Assembly: GCA_002409725.1 (NCBI GenBank) | Contig: DHOI01000129.1 | Coordinates: 1 to 19,567, forward strand | Length of the DNA stretch: 19,567 nucleotides | Reading direction: 5' to 3' | DNA from: Christensenella sp. UBA5394 | GTDB lineage: Bacteria; Bacillota; Clostridia; Christensenellales; CAG-138 | Shown here: in pieces, positions 1 through 7,796 of the stretch | Layout of the letters: every line of letters begins with the position of its first letter | Numbering within the stretch: position 1 is the stretch's first letter | Made by a program: the position numbers and the translations under genes | Notes under the pieces: generated by a model | What the model saw: only the letters and a program-made list of their open reading frames with translations | The model's database searches: none | What the model was told of the DNA's origin: nothing

Positions 1-387
1 GTGGAACTGGCAGCGCAGATCTGCAAGGATTCGCTTTGCGCTGCCGAAACGCTGGATAAGGTGGGCCTATCGGAGCGGAAAAACAACTTCCCCGCCCAGC
101 TTTCCGGCGGGGAGCAGCAGCGCGTCTCCATTGCCCGGGCTTTGGCCAAAAACCCTAAGCTGCTCCTATGCGACGAACCGACCGGCGCGCTGGATTATAA
201 CACGGGCAAGCAGATTTTGCAGCTTTTGCAGGATACCTGCCGCAAGGAGAAGATCACCGTGCTGCTCATCACCCACAATTCCGCCCTCGCACCCATGGCG
301 GATAAGGTGATCCACTTCAAAAGCGGCAAGGTGATCAAAACCGTGGAAAACGCGCAGCCCACGCCCATTTCTGAGATCGAGTGGTAG
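1..387 (+). CDS. ABC transporter ATP-binding protein, C-terminal part (5' end outside window)
   Basis: This is the C-terminal half of a nucleotide-binding domain that would power the permease encoded 4 bases downstream. The frame is open at base 1 and the Walker A motif is absent, so the gene begins before the window; the first GTG is most likely an internal valine. Visible motifs are the ABC signature LSGGEQQ (about residues 35-41), Walker [13 protein letters not shown] (54-65) and the H-loop region LLITHN. The [12 protein letters not shown] and DEPTGALD forms are typical of the MacB/LolD/FtsE group that pairs with FtsX-type permeases. The stop at 385-387 is followed directly by the permease ATG at 392, so the two are surely co-transcribed. 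The family call is firm; the substrate is unknown. Confidence 0.93.
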   Translation: MELAAQICKDSLCAAETLDKVGLSERKNNFPAQLSGGEQQRVSIARALAKNPKLLLCDEPTGALDYNTGKQILQLLQDTCRKEKITVLLITHNSALAPMADKVIHFKSGKVIKTVENAQPTPISEIEW

Positions 388-391
388 CAAA

Positions 392-3300
392 ATGAACGCG
401 GCTTATCAAAAGGACATCTGGCGCTCCATCCGCAAGGGCTGGAAGCGCTTCCTCTCCATCCTGGCCATCACTGCTCTGGGCGTAGGCATGCTGACCGGCC
501 TTTACGCGGCCTGTACGGATATGTATTATTCGGCGGACGCTTTTTTTGACGCGCAAAACCTTTTCGATATCCGCATCCTCTCCACCTTGGGGCTGACAGA
601 CGAGGATGTAGAAGCCATTGCCCAAGTGGCGGGCGTGGAGGCCGCCGAGGGCGCATATTATGAAACCGTACATACGGATGTGAACGGGGTGCGCAAGAGC
701 GTAGAGATGACCGTGCTCAGCGAGAACTGCCTGAACATCCCTTATTTGCTTGCGGGCAGCCTGCCCGCAAAGCCGGGCGAGATCGCCGTTACGCAAAAAT
801 ACCTCACCGACAGCGGCAAGGCCTTGGGCGATACGCTATCTATCGAAGAAGATTTGGATGAGGGCGAAGAAGAGGAACCGGCCGCCGGGCAGGCGGAGGT
901 TTCGGCGGACGAACCGGCGGACGAAGAGAACGACGGCCTCGATACGGATATTGAGCTGGATATGGAGGTGGAGATCGAGGAAGAAGCCGAAACGCCCACC
1001 TTCCGGCATGCAAGCTACACCATTACAGCCGTGGTCATGGACCCTAAGGATATCCGCGGGGATGGCCAGGCCAACGTCTTCCGCTCCGCCCAAGCGACGG
1101 ACTATACCTTTTTCATCTGTGCGGAGGATGCACAGGTGGATGTTTACAGTGCCGTTTATATCACGCTCTGTGGCACGCGGGCTCTGAATGCTTTTGACGA
1201 GGCCTACGAGCAGGCTGTGCAGCGGGTGATCGATGAGATCGAGAACCGCATCAAGGCCCAACGCACACGGGCGCGCTACGAGGCGGTGGTGGGCGAGGCC
1301 AACGTGAAGATCTCGGATGCCGAGGCCACCATGCAGGAGAAATTTGCCGAGGCGGATGAAAAATTCGCCGACGCCTGGCTGGATATTGGCGACGCAGAGG
1401 AGGAACTGGCCGACGGCGAGCGCACATTGACCTGCGAGGAACGGGATGCGAAAAAGAAAATCGCACAAGCCTGGGAAGAAATCATGGACGGCAAGCGCGA
1501 GCTGGCCGAGGGCTGGCAGGAACTGGTGGATGGCGAGCGCGAGCTGAAAGACGGACTGGCTGAATATTGGGAGAACGCCGATAAGCTGGAAGAAGGAAAG
1601 GCCAAGCTCAAAGAGGAACGCGAAAAGGCGGAGGCGGGGTTTGCCGAGGCCGAACAGAAACTAACGAATGGTCTAAACGAGCTGCAAACGCAGATGGCCG
1701 CCCTAGAGCAGGGGAGGGAGGCCCTCGCCGGTCCCTTGACGGAGGCGGAGGGCCAGGCGGCGGGGGCACTAGCGGCGCTGGAAGCGGCGCAGGCGCTGCT
1801 GAGCCAGCTGGAGGCGGCCCCGGAGCCTGATGCAGCGGCGATTGCCGCACAGCAGGAGGCCGTATCAAACGCGCAGGAGGGCCTGACCGCCGCCAACGAA
1901 GCCGTTGCCGCTCTCCAAGGCCAGCTGGCCGAGCTCGATGGTCAATCACAGCAACTGCAAGCTGCCATCACGGATGTGGAAGCGCAGCAGAGCGCCTTTG
2001 AAGTGCAAAAGGCGGAAGCCCTGGCGAAATTGGACGCGGCCGACGCCGAGATGGCGGCGGGGGAGAAGAAGCTTAAAGAAGGCTGGCAGGAGCTGCAAGA
2101 CGGTATCCGCGAACTGGAAGAGGGCAAGGCGGAATGGCTGGATGGTAAGATCGAGCTGGAAGAAGGCGAGGCCGAGCTGATTGACAAGGAGGCCGACGCC
2201 AAGAAGGAGATCGCCGAGGGCTGGCAGGAGATTGAGGATGGCCGGGTTGAATTAGAGGATGGCCGCTCGGAGCTTCTCGACAAGGAGCGGGAATACGCGG
2301 ATAAGAAGCTCGAAGCCTACCAAAAGTTGGCGGATGCCCGCGCCGAGGTGGATGATATCGATATGACTGAATGGTATGTGCAGGATCGGGAATCCCTCGA
2401 TAGCTACGCGAGCCTGAGCAGCGACCTTTCCTCCATCGAGGCCGTGGGCCGGGTATTCCCGGTGATCTTCTTGCTGGTGGCCGTACTGATCAGCCTCACC
2501 ACCATGACCCGTATGGTAGAGGAGGAGCGGGGCCTGATCGGCCTATATAAGGCGCTGGGCTTCGCAGATGCCGCCATATACCTGCGCTATATTCTGTTTG
2601 CTTTTGTCGCCTGCCTATTGGGCGGCGCTTGCGGCGACCTATTCGGCTTTGTCCTCATGCCAAAGTTTATCGTGCTGGTGCTGGAGGAGCTCTACCATCT
2701 GCCGCATTATTACCTGCGCTTTGATCTGGCCTACGGCGTGGGCGGCGTGCTGCTGTTCATGGCCGGGATCGTAGGGGCGACGGTGCTGGCCTGCCACAGC
2801 GAACTGGCGCAAATGCCGGCCGCGCTCATGCGGCCCAAAGCGCCCCGTGCGGGTGCGCGGGTGCTGCTCGAGCGCGTGCCGGCCATCTGGAACCGGCTCA
2901 AATTCCTCAACAAGGTCACCGTGCGTAACCTCTTCCGCTATAAAAAGCGTCTGTTCATGACCGTGGGCGGCATCATGAGCTGCACGGCCCTGATCCTCTG
3001 TGGCTTTGCCATCAAGGATTCCATTGCCGATCTGGAGCCCAAGCAATACGACAACATCTACCGCTATGACCTGCTGGCCGTCTTTGAGGAAGAGGACAAT
3101 GCGGCTATGCTTGAAGAGCTGGCGGGAGACGCGAACATCGCCGATTACGTAAACCTGCGCATCGAGAGCGTGAAGCTCATCAACATGGAGGGCCGCTCGG
3201 AAAAGGTGCAGCTGATGGCCGTGCCGCAGGATGCCGCCTTTGCGGATTATATCCGCCTAGAAACGCCGGAGGATACCATAGCGAAGCTGGAGGATGGCGG

Positions 3301-4018
3301 CGTGTTGGTCACCCAGAATGCGGCCAACCTGCACGGCCTTGAAATTGGAGATAGCGTCTACGTGCAAAACCTCGATTTGGTGCAGCGCGAGGCTAAGGTG
3401 GCCGGGATTGTACGCAATTATATGGGCAACAGCGTGTATATGACGGCCGCGCTGTATGAAAGCCTGTTCGAGGAATACCAACCCAACGGCGTGTTGGCGC
3501 ATATGTCGCTTGCTTGCACGGATCATAGCGCCTATGTGGATGCGCTGATCGATAACGATTCCGTGATCTCCGCCGTGAGCAAGGCAGACTTAAAGGAGAA
3601 CTTCGGCTTTGAGCTGGTGAATGCGCTGGTGCTGCTGATTACCGCCATGGCCGGCGGCCTCGCCTTTGTGGTTCTCTTCACCCTGGCCCATACCAATATC
3701 TCCGAGCGGGTACGGGAGCTTTCCACCATCAAGGTGCTGGGCTTTTACGATGGCGAGGTGCATCAATATGTGAATAAGGAAACGCTGATCCTCACCCTGG
3801 TGGGTATCCTGCTGGGCCTGCCGCTGGGCCGCTCCATCAGCGGCTTCCTCACCGCAGCGCTGAATATGCCCTCCATCTATTTCGCGGTATATGTGGCCCC
3901 GGCCAGCTACGCCATCTCCGCCGGCCTTACCTTCAGCTTTGCCCTGCTGGTAAACCTGCTGACCAACCGCACGCTCAACCGCATTGATATGGTGGAGGCG
4001 CTCAAGAGCGTGGAATAG
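392..4018 (+). CDS. FtsX/MacB-type ABC permease with giant extracytoplasmic coiled-coil hairpin
   Basis: This is a 1208-residue membrane subunit of the ABC system whose ATPase ends just upstream. It has an N-terminal membrane segment (about 20-41), an extracytoplasmic domain with a very acidic stretch (154-203), a long coiled coil (about 294-660), then helices near 684-708, 729-756 and 777-801 (first FtsX unit). A further helix lies near 853-874, followed by a second extracytoplasmic domain and a C-terminal FtsX unit (about 1077-1203) containing the characteristic ERVRELSTIKVLGF. Both FtsX units have the E-R-x-L/I-x-x-x-K-x-L-G-F pattern. The coiled coil has glycine every seventh residue in EGWQEL-DG-REL-type heptads, and a PEPD break at 477-480 nearly in its middle, suggesting two antiparallel arms of about 180 residues. 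Such proteins act by mechanotransmission rather than classical transport; the role here (wall hydrolase control, peptide or lipid export) is unknown. Confidence 0.9.
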   Translation: MNAAYQKDIWRSIRKGWKRFLSILAITALGVGMLTGLYAACTDMYYSADAFFDAQNLFDIRILSTLGLTDEDVEAIAQVAGVEAAEGAYYETVHTDVNGVRKSVEMTVLSENCLNIPYLLAGSLPAKPGEIAVTQKYLTDSGKALGDTLSIEEDLDEGEEEEPAAGQAEVSADEPADEENDGLDTDIELDMEVEIEEEAETPTFRHASYTITAVVMDPKDIRGDGQANVFRSAQATDYTFFICAEDAQVDVYSAVYITLCGTRALNAFDEAYEQAVQRVIDEIENRIKAQRTRARYEAVVGEANVKISDAEATMQEKFAEADEKFADAWLDIGDAEEELADGERTLTCEERDAKKKIAQAWEEIMDGKRELAEGWQELVDGERELKDGLAEYWENADKLEEGKAKLKEEREKAEAGFAEAEQKLTNGLNELQTQMAALEQGREALAGPLTEAEGQAAGALAALEAAQALLSQLEAAPEPDAAAIAAQQEAVSNAQEGLTAANEAVAALQGQLAELDGQSQQLQAAITDVEAQQSAFEVQKAEALAKLDAADAEMAAGEKKLKEGWQELQDGIRELEEGKAEWLDGKIELEEGEAELIDKEADAKKEIAEGWQEIEDGRVELEDGRSELLDKEREYADKKLEAYQKLADARAEVDDIDMTEWYVQDRESLDSYASLSSDLSSIEAVGRVFPVIFLLVAVLISLTTMTRMVEEERGLIGLYKALGFADAAIYLRYILFAFVACLLGGACGDLFGFVLMPKFIVLVLEELYHLPHYYLRFDLAYGVGGVLLFMAGIVGATVLACHSELAQMPAALMRPKAPRAGARVLLERVPAIWNRLKFLNKVTVRNLFRYKKRLFMTVGGIMSCTALILCGFAIKDSIADLEPKQYDNIYRYDLLAVFEEEDNAAMLEELAGDANIADYVNLRIESVKLINMEGRSEKVQLMAVPQDAAFADYIRLETPEDTIAKLEDGGVLVTQNAANLHGLEIGDSVYVQNLDLVQREAKVAGIVRNYMGNSVYMTAALYESLFEEYQPNGVLAHMSLACTDHSAYVDALIDNDSVISAVSKADLKENFGFELVNALVLLITAMAGGLAFVVLFTLAHTNISERVRELSTIKVLGFYDGEVHQYVNKETLILTLVGILLGLPLGRSISGFLTAALNMPSIYFAVYVAPASYAISAGLTFSFALLVNLLTNRTLNRIDMVEALKSVE
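1511..2229 (+). repeat. Three dispersed copies of a coiled-coil coding repeat
   Basis: The identical 11-mer GGCTGGCAGGA occurs at 1511-1521, 2081-2091 and 2219-2229, each coding the GWQE of an EGWQEL/I-x-DG-x-x-EL heptad block. The surrounding codons are similar but not identical, so this is an old duplication within the coiled-coil region rather than a recent tandem repeat. Copy 1 lies in the outgoing arm of the proposed hairpin and copies 2 and 3 in the returning arm. Confidence 0.7.
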
Positions 4019-4042
4019 TGCCAACCAGCCGCATAATAGCCA

Positions 4043-4071
4043 ATGACAAGGGCGGAAAAATATGGTATAAT
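4043..4071 (+). promoter_or_regulatory. Promoter of the bacterioferritin gene
   Basis: ATGACA (4043-4048, 5 of 6 against TTGACA) lies 17 bases before a perfect TATAAT (4066-4071), which is also preceded by TGG (extended -10). The predicted transcript starts near 4078 and leaves a leader of about 79 bases before the bacterioferritin ATG. A strong dedicated promoter shows this gene is not just read through from the ABC operon. Confidence 0.72.
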
Positions 4072-4156
4072 AAATTAAACACTTACGGAGGCATATGCAG
4101 GCCAGCGCCGATCAAGGGCGATGGTATAAGAACGTACCACGAAAGGAGCTTATACT

Positions 4157-4624
4157 ATGAAGGGGAATGACAAACTGATCGACAAGCTGAACTTTTTGCT
4201 CGCGGATGAGCTAACTGCCATCAACCAATATATCGTGCATGCGGAAATGTGCGAGGATTGGGGCTATGGCAAGCTGCACAAAGGCTTTGAAAAGCGCGCC
4301 ATCGATGAAATGAAGCACGCGGAAAAGCTCATCGGCCGTATCCTCTTCCTGGGCGGTATGCCGGTCGTATCCAATTTGAACAGCATCCACATCGGCAGCG
4401 ACGTTCCCAAGCAGGCGGAAAACGACCGCGTTGCCGAAACCGGCGCGATTGCTGCCTATAACGAGGCCATCGTGCTGGCTGGCGAACTTTTAGATTACGC
4501 CACGCGGGATATCCTCGTGCAGATCCTCAACGATGAGGATCGGCATCTGGATGAAATCCAGGAATTGCAGGATCAGATCGAGCAGATGGGCCTGCCCATG
4601 TTCCTTACGACCCAGGTCGGCTAG
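4157..4624 (+). CDS. bfr: Bacterioferritin
   Basis: This is a 155-residue, cytoplasmic, 24-subunit iron-storage protein that oxidises Fe(II) at a di-iron centre and stores it as a ferric mineral. The full ferroxidase ligand set of the family is visible at canonical positions: E18, E51, H54, E94, E127 and H130. M52, the expected axial haem ligand at the subunit interface, is also present, which favours bacterioferritin over plain ferritin. The length equals the usual 155-160. GAAAGGAG at 4141-4148 sits 8 bases before the ATG. The gene is monocistronic, with its own promoter upstream and a hairpin terminator immediately after. No bacterioferritin-associated ferredoxin gene is seen in the window. 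Confidence 0.96.
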   Translation: MKGNDKLIDKLNFLLADELTAINQYIVHAEMCEDWGYGKLHKGFEKRAIDEMKHAEKLIGRILFLGGMPVVSNLNSIHIGSDVPKQAENDRVAETGAIAAYNEAIVLAGELLDYATRDILVQILNDEDRHLDEIQELQDQIEQMGLPMFLTTQVG

Positions 4625-4649
4625 GCCGGGGCACATCACAAAACAAACC

Positions 4650-4685
4650 GGGGCGGTGCACATTCTGCGCCGCCCCTTGACTTTT
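4650..4685 (+). terminator. Intrinsic terminator of bfr
   Basis: GGGGCGGTGCA (4650-4660) pairs with TGCGCCGCCCC (4666-4676), an 11-bp stem with one G-U pair and the 5-base loop CATTC, followed by TTGACTTTT. The T-rich tail is imperfect and doubles as the -35 box of the next promoter. Confidence 0.75.
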
Positions 4686-4705
4686 CCCTGCTAAGCGACT
4701 ATGCT
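4677..4705 (+). promoter_or_regulatory. Promoter of the mgtA leader transcript
   Basis: TTGACT (4677-4682, 5 of 6) is followed after exactly 17 bases by TATGCT (4700-4705, 4 of 6). A start near 4712 would give a leader of about 250 bases before the P-type ATPase. The -35 overlaps the tail of the bfr terminator, a compact arrangement. Confidence 0.5.
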
Positions 4706-4750
4706 ACTTATGGGTAAAAAGGCCCAATATTCAAAAAAGGATGTGGAACA

Positions 4751-4867
4751 ATGGACGGCAAACCACGAAGTCCGCTGTGCGGCTTCGATCTCCAAGCTGA
4801 AAACACAAGCCAGCTTGCCGGCGCTTTTGCGGGCGGCTATCCGTTGCGTTCCACTCTGCGCGGATAG
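4751..4867 (+). CDS. Putative 38-residue leader peptide upstream of mgtA
   Basis: An ATG at 4751 follows AAAAAAGG (4733-4740) with about 10 bases spacing and opens a 38-codon frame ending at TAG 4865-4867. The peptide starts MDGKPRSPLCGFDLQ and contains three prolines (5, 8, 31); it has no recognisable domain. Its stop codon lies inside hairpin 4837-4867, so ribosome progress could change pairing of 4832-4837 with the terminator arm. By analogy, Salmonella mgtA has a proline-containing leader peptide (MgtL) that couples translation to transcription, but no sequence homology is claimed. It may equally be untranslated. Confidence 0.3.
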   Translation: MDGKPRSPLCGFDLQAENTSQLAGAFAGGYPLRSTLRG

Positions 4868-4885
4868 TTTGCTTCCGCATTTTCC

Positions 4886-4909
4886 GCCGCCTGCTGGGGC
4901 GGCTTTTTT
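4886..4909 (+). terminator. Leader terminator (attenuator) ahead of mgtA
   Basis: GCCGCC (4886-4891) pairs with GGCGGC (4898-4903) across a TGCTGG loop and is followed by six T residues (4904-4909). It lies 56 bases before the ATPase start with no annotated gene ending before it, which is the hallmark of a conditional terminator. Confidence 0.68.
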
Positions 4910-4964
4910 GTTGCCCTTCCTGTGCGCCAGCTGGGGAATCCTATCACAGAAAGGAATGATTCCA

Positions 4965-7610
4965 ATGCGTTACATGAAGGGTAAAACCCTTGAAAGGAAA
5001 AACCGGCAAAACAGGTACGCGATCGGGACGGAACTGCGGGCCGCTGCTTTCCAAACGCAGGAGGCGCTTTTTGCGCAGCTATCCGCTACGGCGGCGGGCC
5101 TGACCGGCGAGGAAGCCGAGAGCAGGCAAAACGAATTTGGGCCGAATATCATCACCGAGGGGAAAAGGAATACGGTTTGGCATCGGCTTTGGGAGGCCGC
5201 TGTTAATCCCTTTAACGCGATCCTGCTGCTGATCGCCGCCATCACCTACATTACGGATGTACTGGCCGCAGCCAGGCCGGATTACCTTACGCTCTCGATC
5301 ACGCTCTCGCTGGTGTTCCTCTCCAGCCTGGTGGCTTTCGTACAGAGCCAGCGCTCAAACGCGGCCGCACAGGAGCTATCCAAAATGATCTCCAACACCG
5401 CGGATGTGCTGCGGGATGGGCAGCTGGCTGAGATCGGCATGGACGAAGTCGTCCCCGGCGACATCATACGGCTTTCTGCCGGGGATATGATCCCGGCGGA
5501 TGTGCGATTCCTGGCCACCAAGGATACCTTTGTGGCCCAGGCGGCGCTGACGGGCGAATCGAACCCGGTGGAGAAATTCAGCGGCGTGCCCAACGACCCC
5601 GAGGATGCGCTGACGGAGCTCCACAATATCGGCTTTATGGGCACCAATATCGTCAGCGGCAGCGCCACGGCCCTGGTGCTGGCCACGGGCAACCAGACCT
5701 ATTTTGGCTCGATGGCCAAATCCCTTTCCGGAGACCGGGCCAAAACCAGCTTTGAGCGCGGCGTGGACGCGGTCAGCCGCCTCCTGGTACGCAGGATGCT
5801 GGTGATGGTGCCCGTCGTTTTTGCGCTCAACTGGCTGATCAAGGGCGAGTGGCAAAGCGCGCTGCTTTTTTCCATCAGCATGGCGGTGGGGCTGACCCCG
5901 GAAATGCTACCCGTGATCATGACCTCCACGCTGGCGACGGGGGCCGTTTCCATGTCCAAGCACAAGGTGATTGTGCGTACGCTGGGCGCCATCCAGGCCT
6001 TTGGCGAGATGGATGTGCTTTGCACGGATAAGACCGGCACCCTCACCGAGGATAAGATCATCCTGGAAAAATACATGAATCTGCACGGCGAGGACGACGA
6101 CCGCATCCTGCGCCATGCTTACCTCAACAGTTATTTTCAAACGGGCTTGAAAAACCTAATCGATCTGGCTATCATCAACCGGGCCGGGCAGCGCGGGCTG
6201 GATCGCATCCTCGGCGATTACAGCCGGGTGGACGAGATTCCCTTTGATTTCTCCCGCCGCCGCATGAGCGTGGTTCTCGTGGGAGAAAATGGCAAGCGTC
6301 AGCTGATCACCAAAGGGGCTGTGGAAGAAGTGATCGCTATCTCCTCCTTTGTGGAGATGAACGGGAGCGTTGTGCCTATGGATGAGGAGACCAGGCGCAC
6401 GGCCCTGGCGACCTATGAGAAATACAACGCAGAAGGGCTGCGCATGCTGGCCGTGGCACAAAAGAACACGGTGCCGGGCAGCGGCGCGTTCAGCGTGGCC
6501 GATGAAAAGGATATGGTGCTGATCGGCTTCGTGGGCTTTTTGGATCCGCCCAAGGAGAGCGCCCGCGCAGCCATTGCCGCCCTGCGCGAGCACGGCGTGC
6601 GCACGGTGGTGCTCACGGGCGATAGCGAAGGCGTGGCCTGCAAGGTTTGCGATAAGGTAGGCGTAAACACCGCCCACCTGCTGACGGGCCGCGATGTTGA
6701 GCGCATGGGGGATGCGGAGTTGCTGCAAGCTGTAGCGGGCTGCGACCTCTTCGCCAAGCTTTCGCCGGCGCAAAAGGAAAGGGTGGTCAAGGCCTTCCAA
6801 AGCGTGGGCCATACGGTGGGCTACATGGGGGACGGCATCAATGACGCGCCGCCGCTGCGCCAGGCGGACGTTGGCGTTTCCGTAGACACTGCTGTGGATA
6901 TCGCCAAGGAGACCGCGGATATTGTCCTGCTCAAAAAGGATCTGATGGTGCTGGAGGAAGGGGTGCTCGAAGGGCGGCGTACCTTTGGCAACATCGTCAA
7001 GTATATCAAGATGGCGGCCAGCGGCAACTTCGGCAACATGATTTCGGTGGTCGCATCTTCGATCCTGCTGCCGTTTTTGCCCATGCTGCCGGTACAAATA
7101 TTGGCGCAAAACCTGCTGTGCGATTTTTCTCAGATGGGCATCCCCTTTGACAGCGTGGATCAGGAATACATGCAAAAGCCGCGCAAATGGGAAACCCGTT
7201 CCATCCAGTCCTTCATGGCCTATATGGGGCCGCTAAGCTCCGTTTTTGATCTGATCTGCTTCGCCGCCCTATGGTGGGGTCTGGGCGCCAACAGATCGGC
7301 ACTCGCGCCCCTCTTCCAAAGCGGCTGGTTCGTATACGGCACGGTCTCGCAGGTGCTGGTCATTCATATGATCCGCACGGCCAAGCTGCCCTTTCTGCAA
7401 AGCAAACCCTCCCTGCCGCTGGTTTTTTCCACCGTCCTGGTGGCCGCCGCGGCGCTAGGCGTCGGCTTTACGAATTTTGCCATCGGTCTGGATATGCACC
7501 CCCTGCCGCCCATGTTCCTATTTTGGCTGGTGGCTATCCTCGCCGGGTATCTCCTGTGCGTGCAAGCCATGAAGAAGATTTATGTGAAGCGCTACGGGGA
7601 ATGGATGTAA
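4965..7610 (+). CDS. mgtA: Mg2+-translocating P-type ATPase (P3B, MgtA/MgtB type)
   Basis: This is an 881-residue inner-membrane ATPase that imports Mg2+ at the cost of ATP. The N-terminal cytoplasmic region has the cation-ATPase N motif NEFGPN. Membrane helices follow, then the actuator motif TGES (196-199), the phosphorylation site CTDKTGTLT with D355, an ATP-binding domain, and the hinge motif GDGINDAPPL (D623, D627). After that comes the stretch KETADIVLLKKDLMVLEEGV-x-EGRRTFGN-x-x-KYIKM, which is distinctive of MgtA/MgtB, and a C-terminal helix bundle. The length matches the family (about 900). ATG 4965 is chosen because AAGGA (4951-4955) is 9 bases away; ATG 4956 is too close to it, and the open frame back to 4701 runs across the leader terminator. 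Neighbouring bfr suggests a metal-homeostasis locus. Confidence 0.93.
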   Translation: MRYMKGKTLERKNRQNRYAIGTELRAAAFQTQEALFAQLSATAAGLTGEEAESRQNEFGPNIITEGKRNTVWHRLWEAAVNPFNAILLLIAAITYITDVLAAARPDYLTLSITLSLVFLSSLVAFVQSQRSNAAAQELSKMISNTADVLRDGQLAEIGMDEVVPGDIIRLSAGDMIPADVRFLATKDTFVAQAALTGESNPVEKFSGVPNDPEDALTELHNIGFMGTNIVSGSATALVLATGNQTYFGSMAKSLSGDRAKTSFERGVDAVSRLLVRRMLVMVPVVFALNWLIKGEWQSALLFSISMAVGLTPEMLPVIMTSTLATGAVSMSKHKVIVRTLGAIQAFGEMDVLCTDKTGTLTEDKIILEKYMNLHGEDDDRILRHAYLNSYFQTGLKNLIDLAIINRAGQRGLDRILGDYSRVDEIPFDFSRRRMSVVLVGENGKRQLITKGAVEEVIAISSFVEMNGSVVPMDEETRRTALATYEKYNAEGLRMLAVAQKNTVPGSGAFSVADEKDMVLIGFVGFLDPPKESARAAIAALREHGVRTVVLTGDSEGVACKVCDKVGVNTAHLLTGRDVERMGDAELLQAVAGCDLFAKLSPAQKERVVKAFQSVGHTVGYMGDGINDAPPLRQADVGVSVDTAVDIAKETADIVLLKKDLMVLEEGVLEGRRTFGNIVKYIKMAASGNFGNMISVVASSILLPFLPMLPVQILAQNLLCDFSQMGIPFDSVDQEYMQKPRKWETRSIQSFMAYMGPLSSVFDLICFAALWWGLGANRSALAPLFQSGWFVYGTVSQVLVIHMIRTAKLPFLQSKPSLPLVFSTVLVAAAALGVGFTNFAIGLDMHPLPPMFLFWLVAILAGYLLCVQAMKKIYVKRYGEWM

Positions 7611-7632
7611 GAATTTAGCCCGCCGCCTATGG

Positions 7633-7742
7633 TATGATTTGAGCAGCGGCAAGGTACTTGTTGTGCGCGGTCGGCTTCAATAGGCGACCGTGCAGAAGGA
7701 GGGCCATATAGGTGGGGCGTTTCAGATGTGGAACGCCTTTTT
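7633..7742 (+). ncRNA. Possible small RNA in the mgtA-regulator gap
   Basis: A TGG-TATGAT extended -10 (7630-7638) would start transcription near 7645. Downstream are a 9-bp hairpin, GCGCGGTCG (7665-7673) with CGACCGTGC (7685-7693), an AAGGAGGG segment (7696-7703) and a strong terminator (7716-7742). No plausible protein is encoded on this strand and the next gene is on the other strand. There is no good -35 box, so this may simply be the 3' untranslated end of the mgtA transcript. Confidence 0.25.
7716..7742 (+). terminator. Intrinsic terminator after mgtA
   Basis: GGCGTTTCA (7716-7724) pairs with TGGAACGCC (7729-7737; one G-U pair) around the loop GATG, followed by TTTTT (7738-7742). It lies 106 bases past the ATPase stop and points rightward. 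Confidence 0.82.
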
Positions 7743-7796
7743 CGTGGTCAAAAAGGGGGAAGGAGAAGGTTTCAATGATTTATTGCTTTATTATAT

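Larger units (their letters stand above)
4712..4964 (+). promoter_or_regulatory. Structured 5' leader of mgtA, candidate transcription attenuator
   Basis: The leader contains successive hairpins: CGAAG-t-CCGC / GCGG-CTTCG (4766-4787, 9 bp, loop TGT), CAAGCTG / CAGCTTG (4793-4799 with 4811-4817), CTATCCG / CGGATAG (4837-4843 with 4861-4867), and a terminator (4886-4909). GGCGGC at 4832-4837 can pair with GCCGCC at 4886-4891, the 5' arm of the terminator, so antiterminator and terminator are mutually exclusive. A 38-codon ORF runs through this region and its stop codon lies in the 3' arm of the third hairpin. The conserved M-box (ykoK) Mg2+ riboswitch motifs are not recognisable. Mg2+-responsive control is an inference from the downstream gene. 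Confidence 0.5.

Noticed and set aside
1276..1896. Ser/Ala-rich antisense frame opposite the coiled coil
   Set aside because: Direct consequence of repetitive Glu/Ala/Leu codons on the coding strand.
4701..4964. 88-residue N-terminal extension of the P-type ATPase frame
   Set aside because: The open frame passes through leader hairpins and a U6 terminator, has no family similarity, and a good ribosome site precedes ATG 4965.
4712..4964. M-box Mg2+ riboswitch
   Set aside because: The conserved ykoK core sequence blocks were not found by eye; only generic hairpins and a terminator are visible.
6156..7175. 339-codon antisense frame within mgtA
   Set aside because: His/Arg/Gln-rich product typical of a shadow frame opposite a GC-rich gene; no ribosome site or motif.
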